Source of the DNA: Candidatus Rifleibacteriota bacterium
GTDB lineage: Bacteria > Muiribacteriota > Ozemobacteria > Ozemobacterales > Ozemobacteraceae
Length of the DNA stretch: 64,000 bases
Direction: 5' to 3'
NCBI GenBank assembly: GCA_015233565.1
Contig: JADFXM010000030.1
Span: forward strand, 1-64,000
Part shown: positions 8,301 through 15,837 of the stretch, piece by piece
How positions within the stretch are numbered: position 1 is the first letter of the stretch
Layout: each line of letters begins with the position of its first letter
Program-made: the position numbers and the translations under genes
The notes under the pieces: generated by a model
Told to the model about the DNA's origin: nothing
The model's database searches: none
The model's input: the letters and a program-made list of their open reading frames with translations, nothing else

Positions 8301-10327
8301 AAGAATGGTTTTCTTCTACAGAATTAATAGGAATTTGTTCTTTTCCTACCACCGAAAGATGGGTTAGAGACAAAGCTAAAAAAGAGAAATGGCTTTGTCG
8401 TGAGCGAAAAGGTCAGGGTGGTGGCAAGGAATATCACATCTCTTCTTTTCCTGAAAAAATACAGGCTACGCTAATGTTGCGGGAATTAAAGCATGGTTTG
8501 GTTACTCCAAAGACTGAGGAAAAACCAACTGCACCGAAAGAAGAGAAACAAATCCCAAATGAGGGTTCTAACCTAAATGGGATACCTATTGAGTTACTTT
8601 CCCCGTTCGATACTGAGCGCAAGCAAGCCCAGAGAATGGAAAAGCGAAACCTTGCCTGGGAGCATTACGAAAAGCGTCCACAGAAAATCAAAGAGGAAGC
8701 TGAAAAGCGCCTTAAGGCGGTCCAGAACGTGAAAGACCTTGTTCGAACTGGCGTTTCGGTTGAAGTGGCACGCCAAACCGTTTCAGACCAGATCGGCGAA
8801 AGCGTGATGACCCTTTTCCGGTGGGAAAAGAGAACTCGCGGCGTAGATCCGGGAGACTGGTTGCCGGCGTTGTGTCCGAATTGGGCGGGACGGCAGGTTG
8901 AAGCTGAGATTTCAGACGATGCCTGGGAGTGGTTCAAGGCTGATTATTTACGTTTGGAGGCTCCAACGGCGGAGGCTTGTTATCGGCGATTGATGCGCGT
9001 GGCCTCGGTAAAGGGCTGGAAACTGCCCAGTTGCAAGAGCCTGATACGGCGGATACGGCGGGAAATTTCCCCTATGACAATGATTTTGGCGCGTGAAGGT
9101 CAAAGAACGCTCGAAAGTATTATCCCCTCCCAGGAGAGAGACCATTCTGTATTCCATGCACTGGAGGCTGTGAATTCCGACGGCCACATCTTTGATATTT
9201 TTGTGGAATGGGAAAATGGAGATATCGACAGACCGTGTATGTCGGCCTTCCAGGACATTTATTCAGGGCTAATCCTTTCTTATCGAATCGATAAGACGAT
9301 TAATTCAGATGCCGTCCGACTCAGCTTTGGGGATATGGTCGAAAAATACGGAATTCCGGATGAGGTTTATTTCGATAATGGCCGCGAATTCGCCAATAAA
9401 GTCACAACTGGCGGTGCGACTGGCCGGCATAGATTCAAAATTAAGCAGGAAGATCCGATCGGATTGCTCCCAATGCTGGGCGTGAAGATCCACTGGGTGA
9501 CGGTGGCACACGGACAGGCAAAACCTATTGAACGGGCTTTCCGGGATATGTGCGAAGACATTGCGAAGCACCCGGCGTTTGCGGGTGCGTATACGGGCAA
9601 TAGTCCGATGACCAAACCCGAGAATTACAAGAGCCGGGCCGTCTCTATTGCAGAATTTGAAAAAATTGTTGAAACGGAAATCGCAGCACACAATGCCCGT
9701 CAGGGTAGACGCTCAGGGGTTTGCCAGGGAAAAAGTTTTGAACAGGTTTTTAATGAAAGTTATGCCCGCTCTCCGATCAAGAAAGCTACTACTGAGCAAA
9801 GACGGCTTTGCCTCCTGGCTGCTGAGTGTGTGACGGCAGGAAAGAAAAACGGAGAAATCGAAATCTTTGGAAATCGCTACTGGCATGAATCATTGGCAAC
9901 GTTCCGGGATGAAAAAATTGCAAGCCGGAAAGTTGTAGTTCGGTTCGACCCGGAACACCTCCAGCGACCGCTTGCGGTTTACCGTTTGGATGGAAGTTTC
10001 ATGTGTGAAGCCGAATGTGTCATGCGCGCAGGATTCAACGATGCCGAAGCCGCTAAGACTCATGCAAAGGCCAAGAAACATATTGTCAAAGCAGAGAAAG
10101 CGAAACTGGCAGCAGAACGCACGCTTAAAACAATGGAAGCAGCCAGAATGCTCCCGGAAATGGCAAAGCCGGAACCGACGCCGAATCCAAAAATCGTGCG
10201 TCTCCAGGTGAAAAAAGTGAAACAGGAAGTTGAGGAAGAATCAGCGGAAAGCAGCTTTGACCGAGCAATGGATAGCTTGAGAAAGCCCGCCAATATTATT
10301 CAATTCCCGGCGGCGAAATCAGCTTAA
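8297..10327 (+). CDS. A: phage Mu-type transposase A (DDE recombinase)
   Basis: Carries out integration and replicative transposition of the phage. It has 676 residues, close to the 663 of MuA. An N-terminal winged-helix DNA-binding part (residues 1-60) is followed by end-binding helical domains. The DDE core has D295 (VNSDGHIF), D360 (VYFDNGREF) and E412 (KPIERAF). The downstream stretch KVVVRFDPEHL and the Lys/Ala-rich C-terminal helix are typical of MuA. The stretch FKIKQEDPIGLLPMLGVKIH aligns easily with the MuA core by eye. The start overlaps the preceding gene (ATGA). Its binding sites are the end repeats at 4725-4881 and 40145-40231. Confidence 0.97.
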   Translation: MKEWFSSTELIGICSFPTTERWVRDKAKKEKWLCRERKGQGGGKEYHISSFPEKIQATLMLRELKHGLVTPKTEEKPTAPKEEKQIPNEGSNLNGIPIELLSPFDTERKQAQRMEKRNLAWEHYEKRPQKIKEEAEKRLKAVQNVKDLVRTGVSVEVARQTVSDQIGESVMTLFRWEKRTRGVDPGDWLPALCPNWAGRQVEAEISDDAWEWFKADYLRLEAPTAEACYRRLMRVASVKGWKLPSCKSLIRRIRREISPMTMILAREGQRTLESIIPSQERDHSVFHALEAVNSDGHIFDIFVEWENGDIDRPCMSAFQDIYSGLILSYRIDKTINSDAVRLSFGDMVEKYGIPDEVYFDNGREFANKVTTGGATGRHRFKIKQEDPIGLLPMLGVKIHWVTVAHGQAKPIERAFRDMCEDIAKHPAFAGAYTGNSPMTKPENYKSRAVSIAEFEKIVETEIAAHNARQGRRSGVCQGKSFEQVFNESYARSPIKKATTEQRRLCLLAAECVTAGKKNGEIEIFGNRYWHESLATFRDEKIASRKVVVRFDPEHLQRPLAVYRLDGSFMCEAECVMRAGFNDAEAAKTHAKAKKHIVKAEKAKLAAERTLKTMEAARMLPEMAKPEPTPNPKIVRLQVKKVKQEVEEESAESSFDRAMDSLRKPANIIQFPAAKSA

Positions 10328-10338
10328 TAAGCAAAAAA

Positions 10339-10361
10339 ATGGGTCCCGTTCAGAGACCCAT
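10339..10361 (-). terminator. leftward-acting hairpin between A and B
   Basis: A 7-bp perfect stem (ATGGGTC at 10339-10345, GACCCAT at 10355-10361) flanked by A7 runs on the plus strand. Read on the minus strand, the stem is followed by T7, the pattern of an intrinsic terminator. It would stop antisense transcription entering the transposase gene. It should not terminate the early operon itself. Confidence 0.5.
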
Positions 10362-10392
10362 AAAAAAATAACATTTCAGGAGGAAATATACC

Positions 10393-11415
10393 ATGAACAG
10401 GCTGGAAAACCAAGTTGATGAGAACAACGAGGAACAAGGCACAATTGAAGACAGAAACCAGGAACAAAATTCCCTGAAGAGCGAGCAATCTGAAAAGCTT
10501 GATGTGCTACGTAAACGGGCAAAGGCTTTGATGGCTGAATTTGGATTGTCTCAAAACCAGGCATCCAAAGAAATCGGCGTGTCAGGTGCAATGTTGAATC
10601 AATGGTTGAGCGGTAAATACACGGCTGAAGCCAAAAGCGAGCAGAAAATTTGCCGCTGGATAGAGTTCAAAACGGAGAAGCTTAAGATCAATGCCTTCCC
10701 GGATGATCCTGATTGGCAAGCAACTCCAACAGGAAAGAAAATCATTAATGTCCTGACATACGCACAGATGGCCAGGGACATAGCAGTAATTTACGGCTCG
10801 GCAGGAATCGGAAAATCCAAAACAATCGAGCATTATTCGAATCTTAACCCGTCAGTGTGGGTTGTAACGATGAATAAAACCATCAAGAATCTGAATATTG
10901 CGATGCAATTAATTGCTGAAACCGTTGGTGTCAAAATCTCCGGGAGTCCGACCGCGTTCAAGTTTTTCCGGCCACTTGTTAATGCCCTTAAAGGAACGAA
11001 CGGTCTTCTGATTATCGACGAAGCGCAACACCTCAATCTGGGGTCACTGGAAGCAATACGCGGCTTGCACGATGAAAGCAAGATCGGAATTGCCCTGGTG
11101 GGAAATGAAAGCGTCTATGGTCAGCTCACTGGCGGGAAGAGATCGGCAGAATTCGCACAACTCTTTTCGAGAGTTGGCAAGCGGCTTCGTTTGGTAAAAC
11201 CACATTCTGAAGACATTCTGGCAATTGCAAAAACGTTCGGAATCGAAAGCAAGATAGAATGTGATTTTCTGAAAGATATCGGAACACGGGAAGGCGCTTT
11301 ACGCGGGTTGATTAAGACTTTGCGTCTGGCATCGCTGACCGCTTACGGTGCGAAGGAGAAAGTTTCTTTGAACCACATACAGGAAGCCTGGATAAACGTA
11401 TCCAGAGATAATTAG
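10393..11415 (+). CDS. B: phage Mu-type ATPase B, target-DNA activator
   Basis: AAA+ ATPase that binds target DNA and activates the transposase. An N-terminal helix-turn-helix (LSQNQASKEIGVSGAMLNQWL, about residues 52-72) is as in MuB. Walker A is GSAGIGKS at 135-142 and Walker B is LLIIDEAQH at about 204-212. The C-terminal helical region matches the MuB length class (340 residues against 312). The ATG is preceded by AGGAGG. It follows A directly, separated only by the leftward hairpin. Because B proteins mediate target immunity, it should protect this prophage from a second insertion of itself. Confidence 0.95.
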   Translation: MNRLENQVDENNEEQGTIEDRNQEQNSLKSEQSEKLDVLRKRAKALMAEFGLSQNQASKEIGVSGAMLNQWLSGKYTAEAKSEQKICRWIEFKTEKLKINAFPDDPDWQATPTGKKIINVLTYAQMARDIAVIYGSAGIGKSKTIEHYSNLNPSVWVVTMNKTIKNLNIAMQLIAETVGVKISGSPTAFKFFRPLVNALKGTNGLLIIDEAQHLNLGSLEAIRGLHDESKIGIALVGNESVYGQLTGGKRSAEFAQLFSRVGKRLRLVKPHSEDILAIAKTFGIESKIECDFLKDIGTREGALRGLIKTLRLASLTAYGAKEKVSLNHIQEAWINVSRDN

Positions 11416-11436
11416 CGAAGAAAGGGCTAAAGAACA

Positions 11437-11925
11437 ATGAACAAAGTTATTTTGGTAATTGAAGGAGTGAAAATTGATGGCGAACGCTTTCAGGAAGAAG
11501 CTAGAAAGCTGATCGAAACCTTTCGGGAAGCAGGGAGAAAGCTGGTGGTTGAAATAGAAAATGCCAGGTTACTAAGAAAAACCGAAGAGCGAAAAAAACT
11601 TGAACAGATTGCAAGGCTTAATGATCTGGTAAGCGCTCTTTTGACTGATGAATCCGTTTGCGCTGCCGTATCCAACTTAGCTAGAGAGGCTGCGGAAAAT
11701 GCCGGAATATTGGCTCAATTAATCAGGAATAACTTCCCTATGCCGGTGTTGAATGAGCAGGCTGATCGTCTGAAACATAGCATTCATCTTTATACGACAA
11801 CAGCGAAACTTCTTAAGCGGAGGCTGACGAATGGCGATCCACTGCAAAACCCTGAGAAAAGCGATACCAACGCGAGTATGTCTGATTCGTCGGCTTCACT
11901 CCATGGTCCTTTTTTTCCGTGGTGA
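11437..11925 (+). CDS. early coiled-coil protein of unknown function
   Basis: 162 residues, mostly helical, rich in Glu, Lys and Arg through residue 60, and not recognised. It begins with a short beta-like stretch (NKVILVIEGVKIDGERF). It lies between B and gam, a position that holds variable accessory early genes in Mu-like phages. Its last 95 bases overlap a spurious upstream extension of the gam frame. Confidence 0.55.
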   Translation: MNKVILVIEGVKIDGERFQEEARKLIETFREAGRKLVVEIENARLLRKTEERKKLEQIARLNDLVSALLTDESVCAAVSNLAREAAENAGILAQLIRNNFPMPVLNEQADRLKHSIHLYTTTAKLLKRRLTNGDPLQNPEKSDTNASMSDSSASLHGPFFPW

Positions 11926-11993
11926 GATGCGTCCCTGGGTTTGGAAATGCTGTGATTGCCTTACGGGGCAAGTAAACGAAAGGAGATACGAAA

Positions 11994-12505
11994 GTGGCAA
12001 AAAAAAGCAAGTAGCAAAGTTATTCAATGACTGGACAGAGGTTGATCAGGCGCTTCGACGCATGGGGGAAATAGACATCGAGAGTGAAAGGCTTGATGGC
12101 AATATGACTCTCGCAATCAACGAGGTCAAAGAATCTTTCCAACCAAGAAAAGATGTGTTGATCAACGAAAGAAAAGACCTGGAAGAATCAATAACAGCTT
12201 TTGTTGAACAGAACAAAGGCGAATTTGCAGCCATACGTTCGAAAGAATTGGACTTCGGATCTATCTCTTACAGGCTTGTAAAGAAAATTGTGTTCAAGAG
12301 TAAAGAGGCTGTTGTTGCAGCTCTGAAAGTTATGGGATTGTTAACCTACATTAGAACCATTGAAGAACCGGATAAGGAAGCGATGGAAAATTTGACAAAT
12401 CAGGAACTTCTTAAGATTGGTGCTAGTAGAAAAGAAGACGACAAGCTCACCATCAAGCCAAACATCCAGCGTTTGAGTGAAGCAGGCAAGAAAATAGCAG
12501 CATGA
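11994..12505 (+). CDS. gam: Gam-like host-nuclease inhibitor (start region off by one base)
   Basis: DNA-end-binding protein that protects linear phage DNA from exonucleases. The family signature is clear: a helical N-terminus with LDGNMTLAINEVKE, then FGSISYRLVKK, then VVAALKVMGLLTYIRTIEEPDKEAM as in Mu Gam. A GTG at 11994 with AGGAG 8 nt upstream is the obvious start and would give an MAKKK N-terminus. However, the following A run has 8 bases where 9 are needed to stay in frame, and the GTG frame stops after six codons. The open frame can be followed up to an ATG at 11831, but that part overlaps the upstream gene and looks non-coding. Either an indel, transcript slippage on A8, or an internal start (ATG 12062) explains expression. 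Confidence 0.82.
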
Positions 12506-12541
12506 AGCGAAGCGGAACTGATAGACCCGCTGACCTAGCTG

Positions 12542-12610
12542 ACCAACCATAGTTTAACAGGCAAAACACGTTACCTCCTGCGTATGCCGGTTCGAATCCG
12601 GCGGTTGGTT
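12542..12610 (+). ncRNA. tRNA-like element A, possible degenerate tRNA with CCU anticodon
   Basis: A 7-bp acceptor stem (ACCAACC 12542-12548, GGTTGGT 12603-12609) encloses a D-arm-like segment (GTT/AAC with GG in the loop). A perfect T arm follows (GCCGG-TTCGAAT-CCGGC, 12586-12602). Between them lies a 7-base loop, CTCCTGC, with U33 and anticodon CCU on a 3-bp stem. It totals about 69 nt, so it is several bases short of a canonical tRNA: the anticodon stem is weak and the variable loop is missing. No CCA is encoded. It fills the gap between gam and the next gene. Confidence 0.45.
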
Positions 12611-12644
12611 TGAAAAGAAGAACTACCAGAGAAAGGAAAAAGTG

Positions 12645-12908
12645 ATGCTCGATCTTCGGAAAATGAGCCCGGAAGAAATTAAGGCGGCTGTAATTGCAAA
12701 TGTTTCCCCGGCGATGCGGGAAAAAATTCTGGAAATCTGGAAGAAGCATCAGGAGTTCCTCAACGAGCTGCTTCAAAACGGCATGATCATATGTCCGATG
12801 TGCAAGTCTTTTCCAATTGAGAAGTCACGAAAATGTTGTGCGGTGTGCGAAAGCAAGACTAGTCACCGGGTTTATTATCCGGGTGGAAATTCGGGAGGCA
12901 AGAAATAA
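12645..12908 (+). CDS. small zinc-ribbon protein
   Basis: 87 residues. The C-terminal half has two Cys pairs (CPMCK and CAVCE) spaced like a zinc ribbon. The N-terminal half is helical (SPEEIKAAVIANVSPAMREKILEIWKK). The ATG at 12645 follows AAAGGA; a GTG one codon upstream is also possible. The stop overlaps the next start. Function unknown. Its position suggests a middle-gene regulator or a small adaptor. Confidence 0.6.
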   Translation: MLDLRKMSPEEIKAAVIANVSPAMREKILEIWKKHQEFLNELLQNGMIICPMCKSFPIEKSRKCCAVCESKTSHRVYYPGGNSGGKK

Positions 12909-13267
12909 TGGACATCGACAAAAAAGATCGATCTTATCCTGAAATCCTCCTCGAATTCGCCGATAACGCGGCGGAGACTCTCATTTCAGAGGGGATGTCA
13001 GAAGAAAAAGCCATTGAAATCGGTCTGAAGATAGCCACAAAAATTCGAAAAGACTTCGGAGGCGAGGTGGTTTATATCCCGAAGGGTCGCTGTTATGAGC
13101 TTTCATTACGGGATTCAACGATGCTGGCGGAATATAACGGCAACAATGCAACTGATATCTTTCGAAAATATGGAATCACCAGAAGAAGATTATTGCAGAT
13201 TCTCCAGGCAAAACGCGAAGGCAGAGTTTATCAAATGACTTTTGATTTGGAAGGAGGGCAATCATGA
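12908..13267 (+). CDS. mor: Mor/C-family transcription activator
   Basis: Activates middle or late phage promoters. 119 residues, close to Mu Mor (129). The family core is visible: GGEVVYIPKGRCYELSLRD, then LAEYNGNNATDIFRKYGITRRRLLQIL, which is the dimerisation strand plus helix-turn-helix of Mor/C. It is the only Mor/C protein in the element. It is therefore the best candidate to bind the shared box upstream of both late operons (16876-16893 and 24532-24549). It overlaps gemA by four bases. Confidence 0.88.
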   Translation: MDIDKKDRSYPEILLEFADNAAETLISEGMSEEKAIEIGLKIATKIRKDFGGEVVYIPKGRCYELSLRDSTMLAEYNGNNATDIFRKYGITRRRLLQILQAKREGRVYQMTFDLEGGQS

Positions 13268-13764
13268 GAGTTTTAAAAACTGTTTCAACACATGGGCCGC
13301 GACGGGATGAATCGAAAATCAATCAAATCAAGGCAATAAAAGCGGCACAAAAGCAACTTGGCATGGATGACGACACTTACCGAGCAATGCTGGTCAATCT
13401 GGCCGGGGTAGATTCATCGACCAAACTTGATTTCGCAGGTCGAATGAGGGTTCTGGACTTTTTGAACGGAAGAAGCGTGAGAAAAGTATTTGTCCAGTTT
13501 GCGAATACTGATGATCCGGAACGCGGAAAGTTATTAAAAAAGATTGGAGCAATGCTTTCCAACACAGACAGAAATGCTGATTACGGCCATGCCATGGCAA
13601 AGCGAATGTTCAAGATAGACAGAGTTGAATGGTTAGCTCCAAAACAGCTTTGTGGACTTATAGGGGAATTGGAACAAGACCAGAGAAGGAGGGAGAGACG
13701 AAATGGTGATTCCACTAACAACCAATCACAAAGAAAAAATTCTCAAGGTCCTACAGGAAAGTAG
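13264..13764 (+). CDS. gemA: GemA/gp16-like regulator (DUF1018)
   Basis: 166 residues. The N-terminal signature KINQIKAIKAAQKQLGMDDDTYRAML is diagnostic of the Mu gp16 family. A second conserved part (GHAMAKRMFKIDRVEWLAPKQLCGLIGELEQD) and a basic, Gln/Asn-rich tail follow. In Mu, GemA modulates host gene expression and DNA topology, but the biochemical role remains poorly defined. The tail is read in a different frame from the overlapping gene at 13703. Confidence 0.88.
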   Translation: MRVLKTVSTHGPRRDESKINQIKAIKAAQKQLGMDDDTYRAMLVNLAGVDSSTKLDFAGRMRVLDFLNGRSVRKVFVQFANTDDPERGKLLKKIGAMLSNTDRNADYGHAMAKRMFKIDRVEWLAPKQLCGLIGELEQDQRRRERRNGDSTNNQSQRKNSQGPTGK

Positions 13765-13912
13765 CTCATCGGAAGAGGCGTTTTCAGGGTTGACAACAAT
13801 GATTTCCACTCAACAATCCTGGACCGAACGCCTGGAAGTTGAACATCGAATTTGTGAAGTCCTGGCGACGGAACATTTCAAGAATCGAAAATTGGAGGGT
13901 ATCAATGGTTAA
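13703..13912 (+). CDS. small overlapping phage protein, unknown
   Basis: 69 residues. The start overlaps the last 62 bases of gemA and the stop overlaps the next gene's start. A strong ribosome site (GGAGGG) precedes the ATG, which favours a real gene. No family recognised. Amphipathic and mostly helical. Confidence 0.55.
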   Translation: MVIPLTTNHKEKILKVLQESSSSEEAFSGLTTMISTQQSWTERLEVEHRICEVLATEHFKNRKLEGING

Positions 13913-14423
13913 CTTATCTAAAAGTTTTAAAATGCACGGCCAGCGTGATTGTGGGCCTTCAGCGCTTTCTTTCGCAACGGGTCTTGATTACGACCAGATA
14001 GTAAAAGCATGGGGCTGGCCTACCAGCGATGATTGGAAGTGCGATGCGCGGGATAATCCCGGTGCTCACTTCAGAGTATTGAACGCGCTGAAGATTCCCT
14101 GGCAGATAACTGACTGTGGGAAAATTCTGGCTGGGCAAGCAACCGAAAATAAAACCATAATCCTGCTGGCAGCTAACGATGACCCGAAAACTCTGATCCC
14201 CGAAGATTATCAGTATCGCCACTGGGTCGTATTGGCTGGAATTCAGGATGGAAAAGTTATCGTTCACTGGGGTGATGGCCAGTTCAGAACCTTTTCCAGG
14301 GACCCGTTTATAAAGGCATATTCAGGCGGTTCACCCGCGTGCGCGTATGAAGTCGGCAAGGGCAGCGGAAAAGGTCAGATCCTCGCGCGGATCTGGGACT
14401 GGTTGATTTCGAAAGTAGTGTGA
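13905..14423 (+). CDS. C39-like (papain-fold) cysteine peptidase domain protein
   Basis: 172 residues counted from ATG 13905, which has GGAGGG upstream; a longer frame from 13839 lacks a ribosome site. The N-terminus MHGQRDCGPSALSFATGL carries the Cys of C39-like peptidases (QxDCGxxxL). His is in RHWVVLAGI, and an Asp follows in HWGDGQF or SRDPF. No signal peptide, so it acts in the cytoplasm. It lies in the middle-gene region next to regulators rather than with lysis genes. Candidate roles are processing of a host or phage regulator. Substrate unknown. Confidence 0.7.
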   Translation: MVNLSKSFKMHGQRDCGPSALSFATGLDYDQIVKAWGWPTSDDWKCDARDNPGAHFRVLNALKIPWQITDCGKILAGQATENKTIILLAANDDPKTLIPEDYQYRHWVVLAGIQDGKVIVHWGDGQFRTFSRDPFIKAYSGGSPACAYEVGKGSGKGQILARIWDWLISKVV

Positions 14424-14427
14424 GAAT

Positions 14428-14499
14428 GTCCTGGCGGGCGTCGTGGGAAGACGCATGAGTAAAAAGGCTCAGGAGCTGGTTCGAATCCAGCACGGGACA
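14428..14499 (+). ncRNA. tRNA-like element B (cloverleaf)
   Basis: Begins 4 nt after the peptidase stop. The acceptor is GTCCTG/CGGGAC with one G-U pair. The D-like hairpin is GCGTC-GTGGGAA-GACGC (14438-14454). The third hairpin is TGAG/CTCA with an A-rich 8-base loop. The T arm is perfect, GCTGG-TTCGAAT-CCAGC (14475-14491). Total 72 nt, the length of a tRNA without CCA. The anticodon loop lacks U33 and has 8 bases, so decoding is doubtful and a tRNA mimic is as likely. Confidence 0.45.
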
Positions 14500-14551
14500 A
14501 TGTAACGATGCAGGCTGTGCCGGTCGTTCAGACAGACAAAAAAAGGGTTTC

Positions 14552-14594
14552 GGCTGGAATGGTCAGCTTAATCGGTTCGAATCCGACGGAGCCT
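14552..14594 (+). ncRNA. tRNA-like element C, partial (hairpin plus T arm)
   Basis: A hairpin GGCTG-GAATGGT-CAGCT with a 7-base loop is followed by a T arm (TCGG-TTCGAAT-CCGA). The ends GGCT and AGCC can pair. The same GGTTCGAATCC core occurs in elements A and B. It is too short for a tRNA unless an upstream segment (AGGCT at 14512) supplies the acceptor strand. It fills the gap before the next gene. Confidence 0.35.
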
Positions 14595-14623
14595 TCTGAG
14601 AAATTATCTGCTGGAAGATTGAA

Positions 14624-15187
14624 ATGGAAATCGAAGTCAATTTAAGGAACAAGATCCAGATCGACGGCAGGATAATGCTTATAAAACTGCGAACAAAAAT
14701 TCGTTTCTTTGGTTTCCGGGAATATTCTTGTAGCCGACGCTGCTTCTTTTTCGATCTGGATAAAGGAACTTGTAAGCTCTTTGAAAAGCCGTTGAGAAAA
14801 GAGAAAAGGCGATGGAGATTTTATCGATGTAACGACTGCCACGAGGTTGAAAAAGCAGAAATGGTCCGACGAAAAAGGAAGCTTGCAAAAATCCGTAATG
14901 AACAAAAGTGCATGAATGGAAAGAATGGAGGGAGAAGAAGAACGATGAAATTTCACATAATCGAAGCTAGCGGAATGGGCTGGGAAGGTGAGGTTTATGC
15001 CGAAAAGCACGAAGAAGCAGCAGAAAGATTTATCAAAAAAAGTGAATCTGATTCTTCTAAACAGTCGGATAGATACTTTGTTGAGGTGACTGATGAGTGT
15101 GGAAAACAAAAAGGATTTCGGATTGATGTCGAAACCGAGAGAATTCATTATGTAACTCCGTTGGAAAATAAGGGTGAAAAAGAATGA
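14624..15187 (+). CDS. phage protein, Cys-rich N-part and acidic C-part, possibly two genes
   Basis: 187 residues, not recognised. The first part is very basic and has Cys pairs (YSCSRRCFFFD, YRCNDCHEVEK) that could bind zinc. From an in-frame ATG at 14945, preceded by GGGAGAAGAA, an 80-residue stretch (MKFHIIEASGMGWEGEVYAE...) reads like a separate small protein. Whether one fusion or two start sites are used cannot be told from sequence. The stop overlaps the next start. Confidence 0.55.
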   Translation: MEIEVNLRNKIQIDGRIMLIKLRTKIRFFGFREYSCSRRCFFFDLDKGTCKLFEKPLRKEKRRWRFYRCNDCHEVEKAEMVRRKRKLAKIRNEQKCMNGKNGGRRRTMKFHIIEASGMGWEGEVYAEKHEEAAERFIKKSESDSSKQSDRYFVEVTDECGKQKGFRIDVETERIHYVTPLENKGEKE

Positions 15188-15603
15188 TTACAAAAGCACA
15201 ATGGGCTGAGATTGAAAAAAAGCTTGTTTGGGAGTTTTCTTCGGAGAGATTCCTGCTCGGAAGTGATGAAATCTCAGCGAATAGAGAATGGATAAAAGAA
15301 GGCCAGAACAAACTTGTTGTCTATTTTAATGGCGGGATAAAAGGTGAATGGAGCTATAAACCAACATCTGAGTTTTATAACCCGCTCATTGAAAAGTTCT
15401 GGCGCAAAATTTCTAAACCTATTTGGAAGCCCCAAGAAAAAGCAAAAATTTTAAAAACTTTCGGTAAAAAAGAAGCCAAGGTTGTATTTCCGAATCTCGA
15501 CGACAAGTTTGTTTATTACCATCCCTACTGGACCACAGCCAAAAACCTGGTAAGACAGTTTCAGAAAGTCCAAGGGCTTGAGTTGGCGGGAAATGATATT
15601 TGA
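15184..15603 (+). CDS. phage protein of unknown function
   Basis: 139 residues, not recognised. Alternating charged and aromatic residues (YFNGGIKGEWSYKPTSEFYNPLIEKFW) suggest a compact globular domain. It starts inside the stop of the previous gene (ATGA), so it belongs to the same transcript. It is the last gene before a structured gap. Confidence 0.55.
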   Translation: MITKAQWAEIEKKLVWEFSSERFLLGSDEISANREWIKEGQNKLVVYFNGGIKGEWSYKPTSEFYNPLIEKFWRKISKPIWKPQEKAKILKTFGKKEAKVVFPNLDDKFVYYHPYWTTAKNLVRQFQKVQGLELAGNDI

Positions 15604-15711
15604 TACTTGACGATCGGGCGGAAAAACGGTAAGCTGATTGTAGGTGCTGAAAACACCAACAAACAGCGGAACCGTGCCCGTAGCGCGATTTTTTATTTTT
15701 ACGGCAAAAAT

Positions 15712-15789
15712 GCCGGGTGTTGAGGGGAATATAATACCTTTCGGGGAAATACCCTCGGCCGTTCTGTTTGACGGTTTTCAACACCCGGC
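15712..15789 (+). other. long-range inverted repeat before the antirepressor gene
   Basis: Perfect 12-bp arms GCCGGGTGTTGA (15712-15723) and TCAACACCCGGC (15778-15789) enclose 54 nt. The enclosed part can form an inner GAGGGG/CCCTC pairing. The distal arm is followed by TTTTATATTT, so the fold could act as a terminator or attenuator ahead of the antirepressor, or be a small structured RNA. The rest of 15604-15837 holds no gene. Confidence 0.55.
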
Positions 15790-15837
15790 TTTTATATTTA
15801 AAGCCGAAATGAAAAAAATTCAAACAGGAGGGCAAAC

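Noticed and set aside
11831..11993. Upstream extension of the gam frame from ATG 11831
   Set aside because: It overlaps the preceding gene, lacks a ribosome site and has no resemblance to Gam; GTG 11994 with AGGAG is the natural start apart from the 1-nt deficit.
12542..12610. A normal, functional tRNA gene
   Set aside because: The anticodon stem has only about three pairs, the variable loop is missing and position 8 is not U; listed only as a tRNA-like element.
14642..15148. 168-residue open frame on the minus strand
   Set aside because: Antisense to better-supported genes in a rightward operon, with no ribosome site and low-complexity Phe/Ser content.
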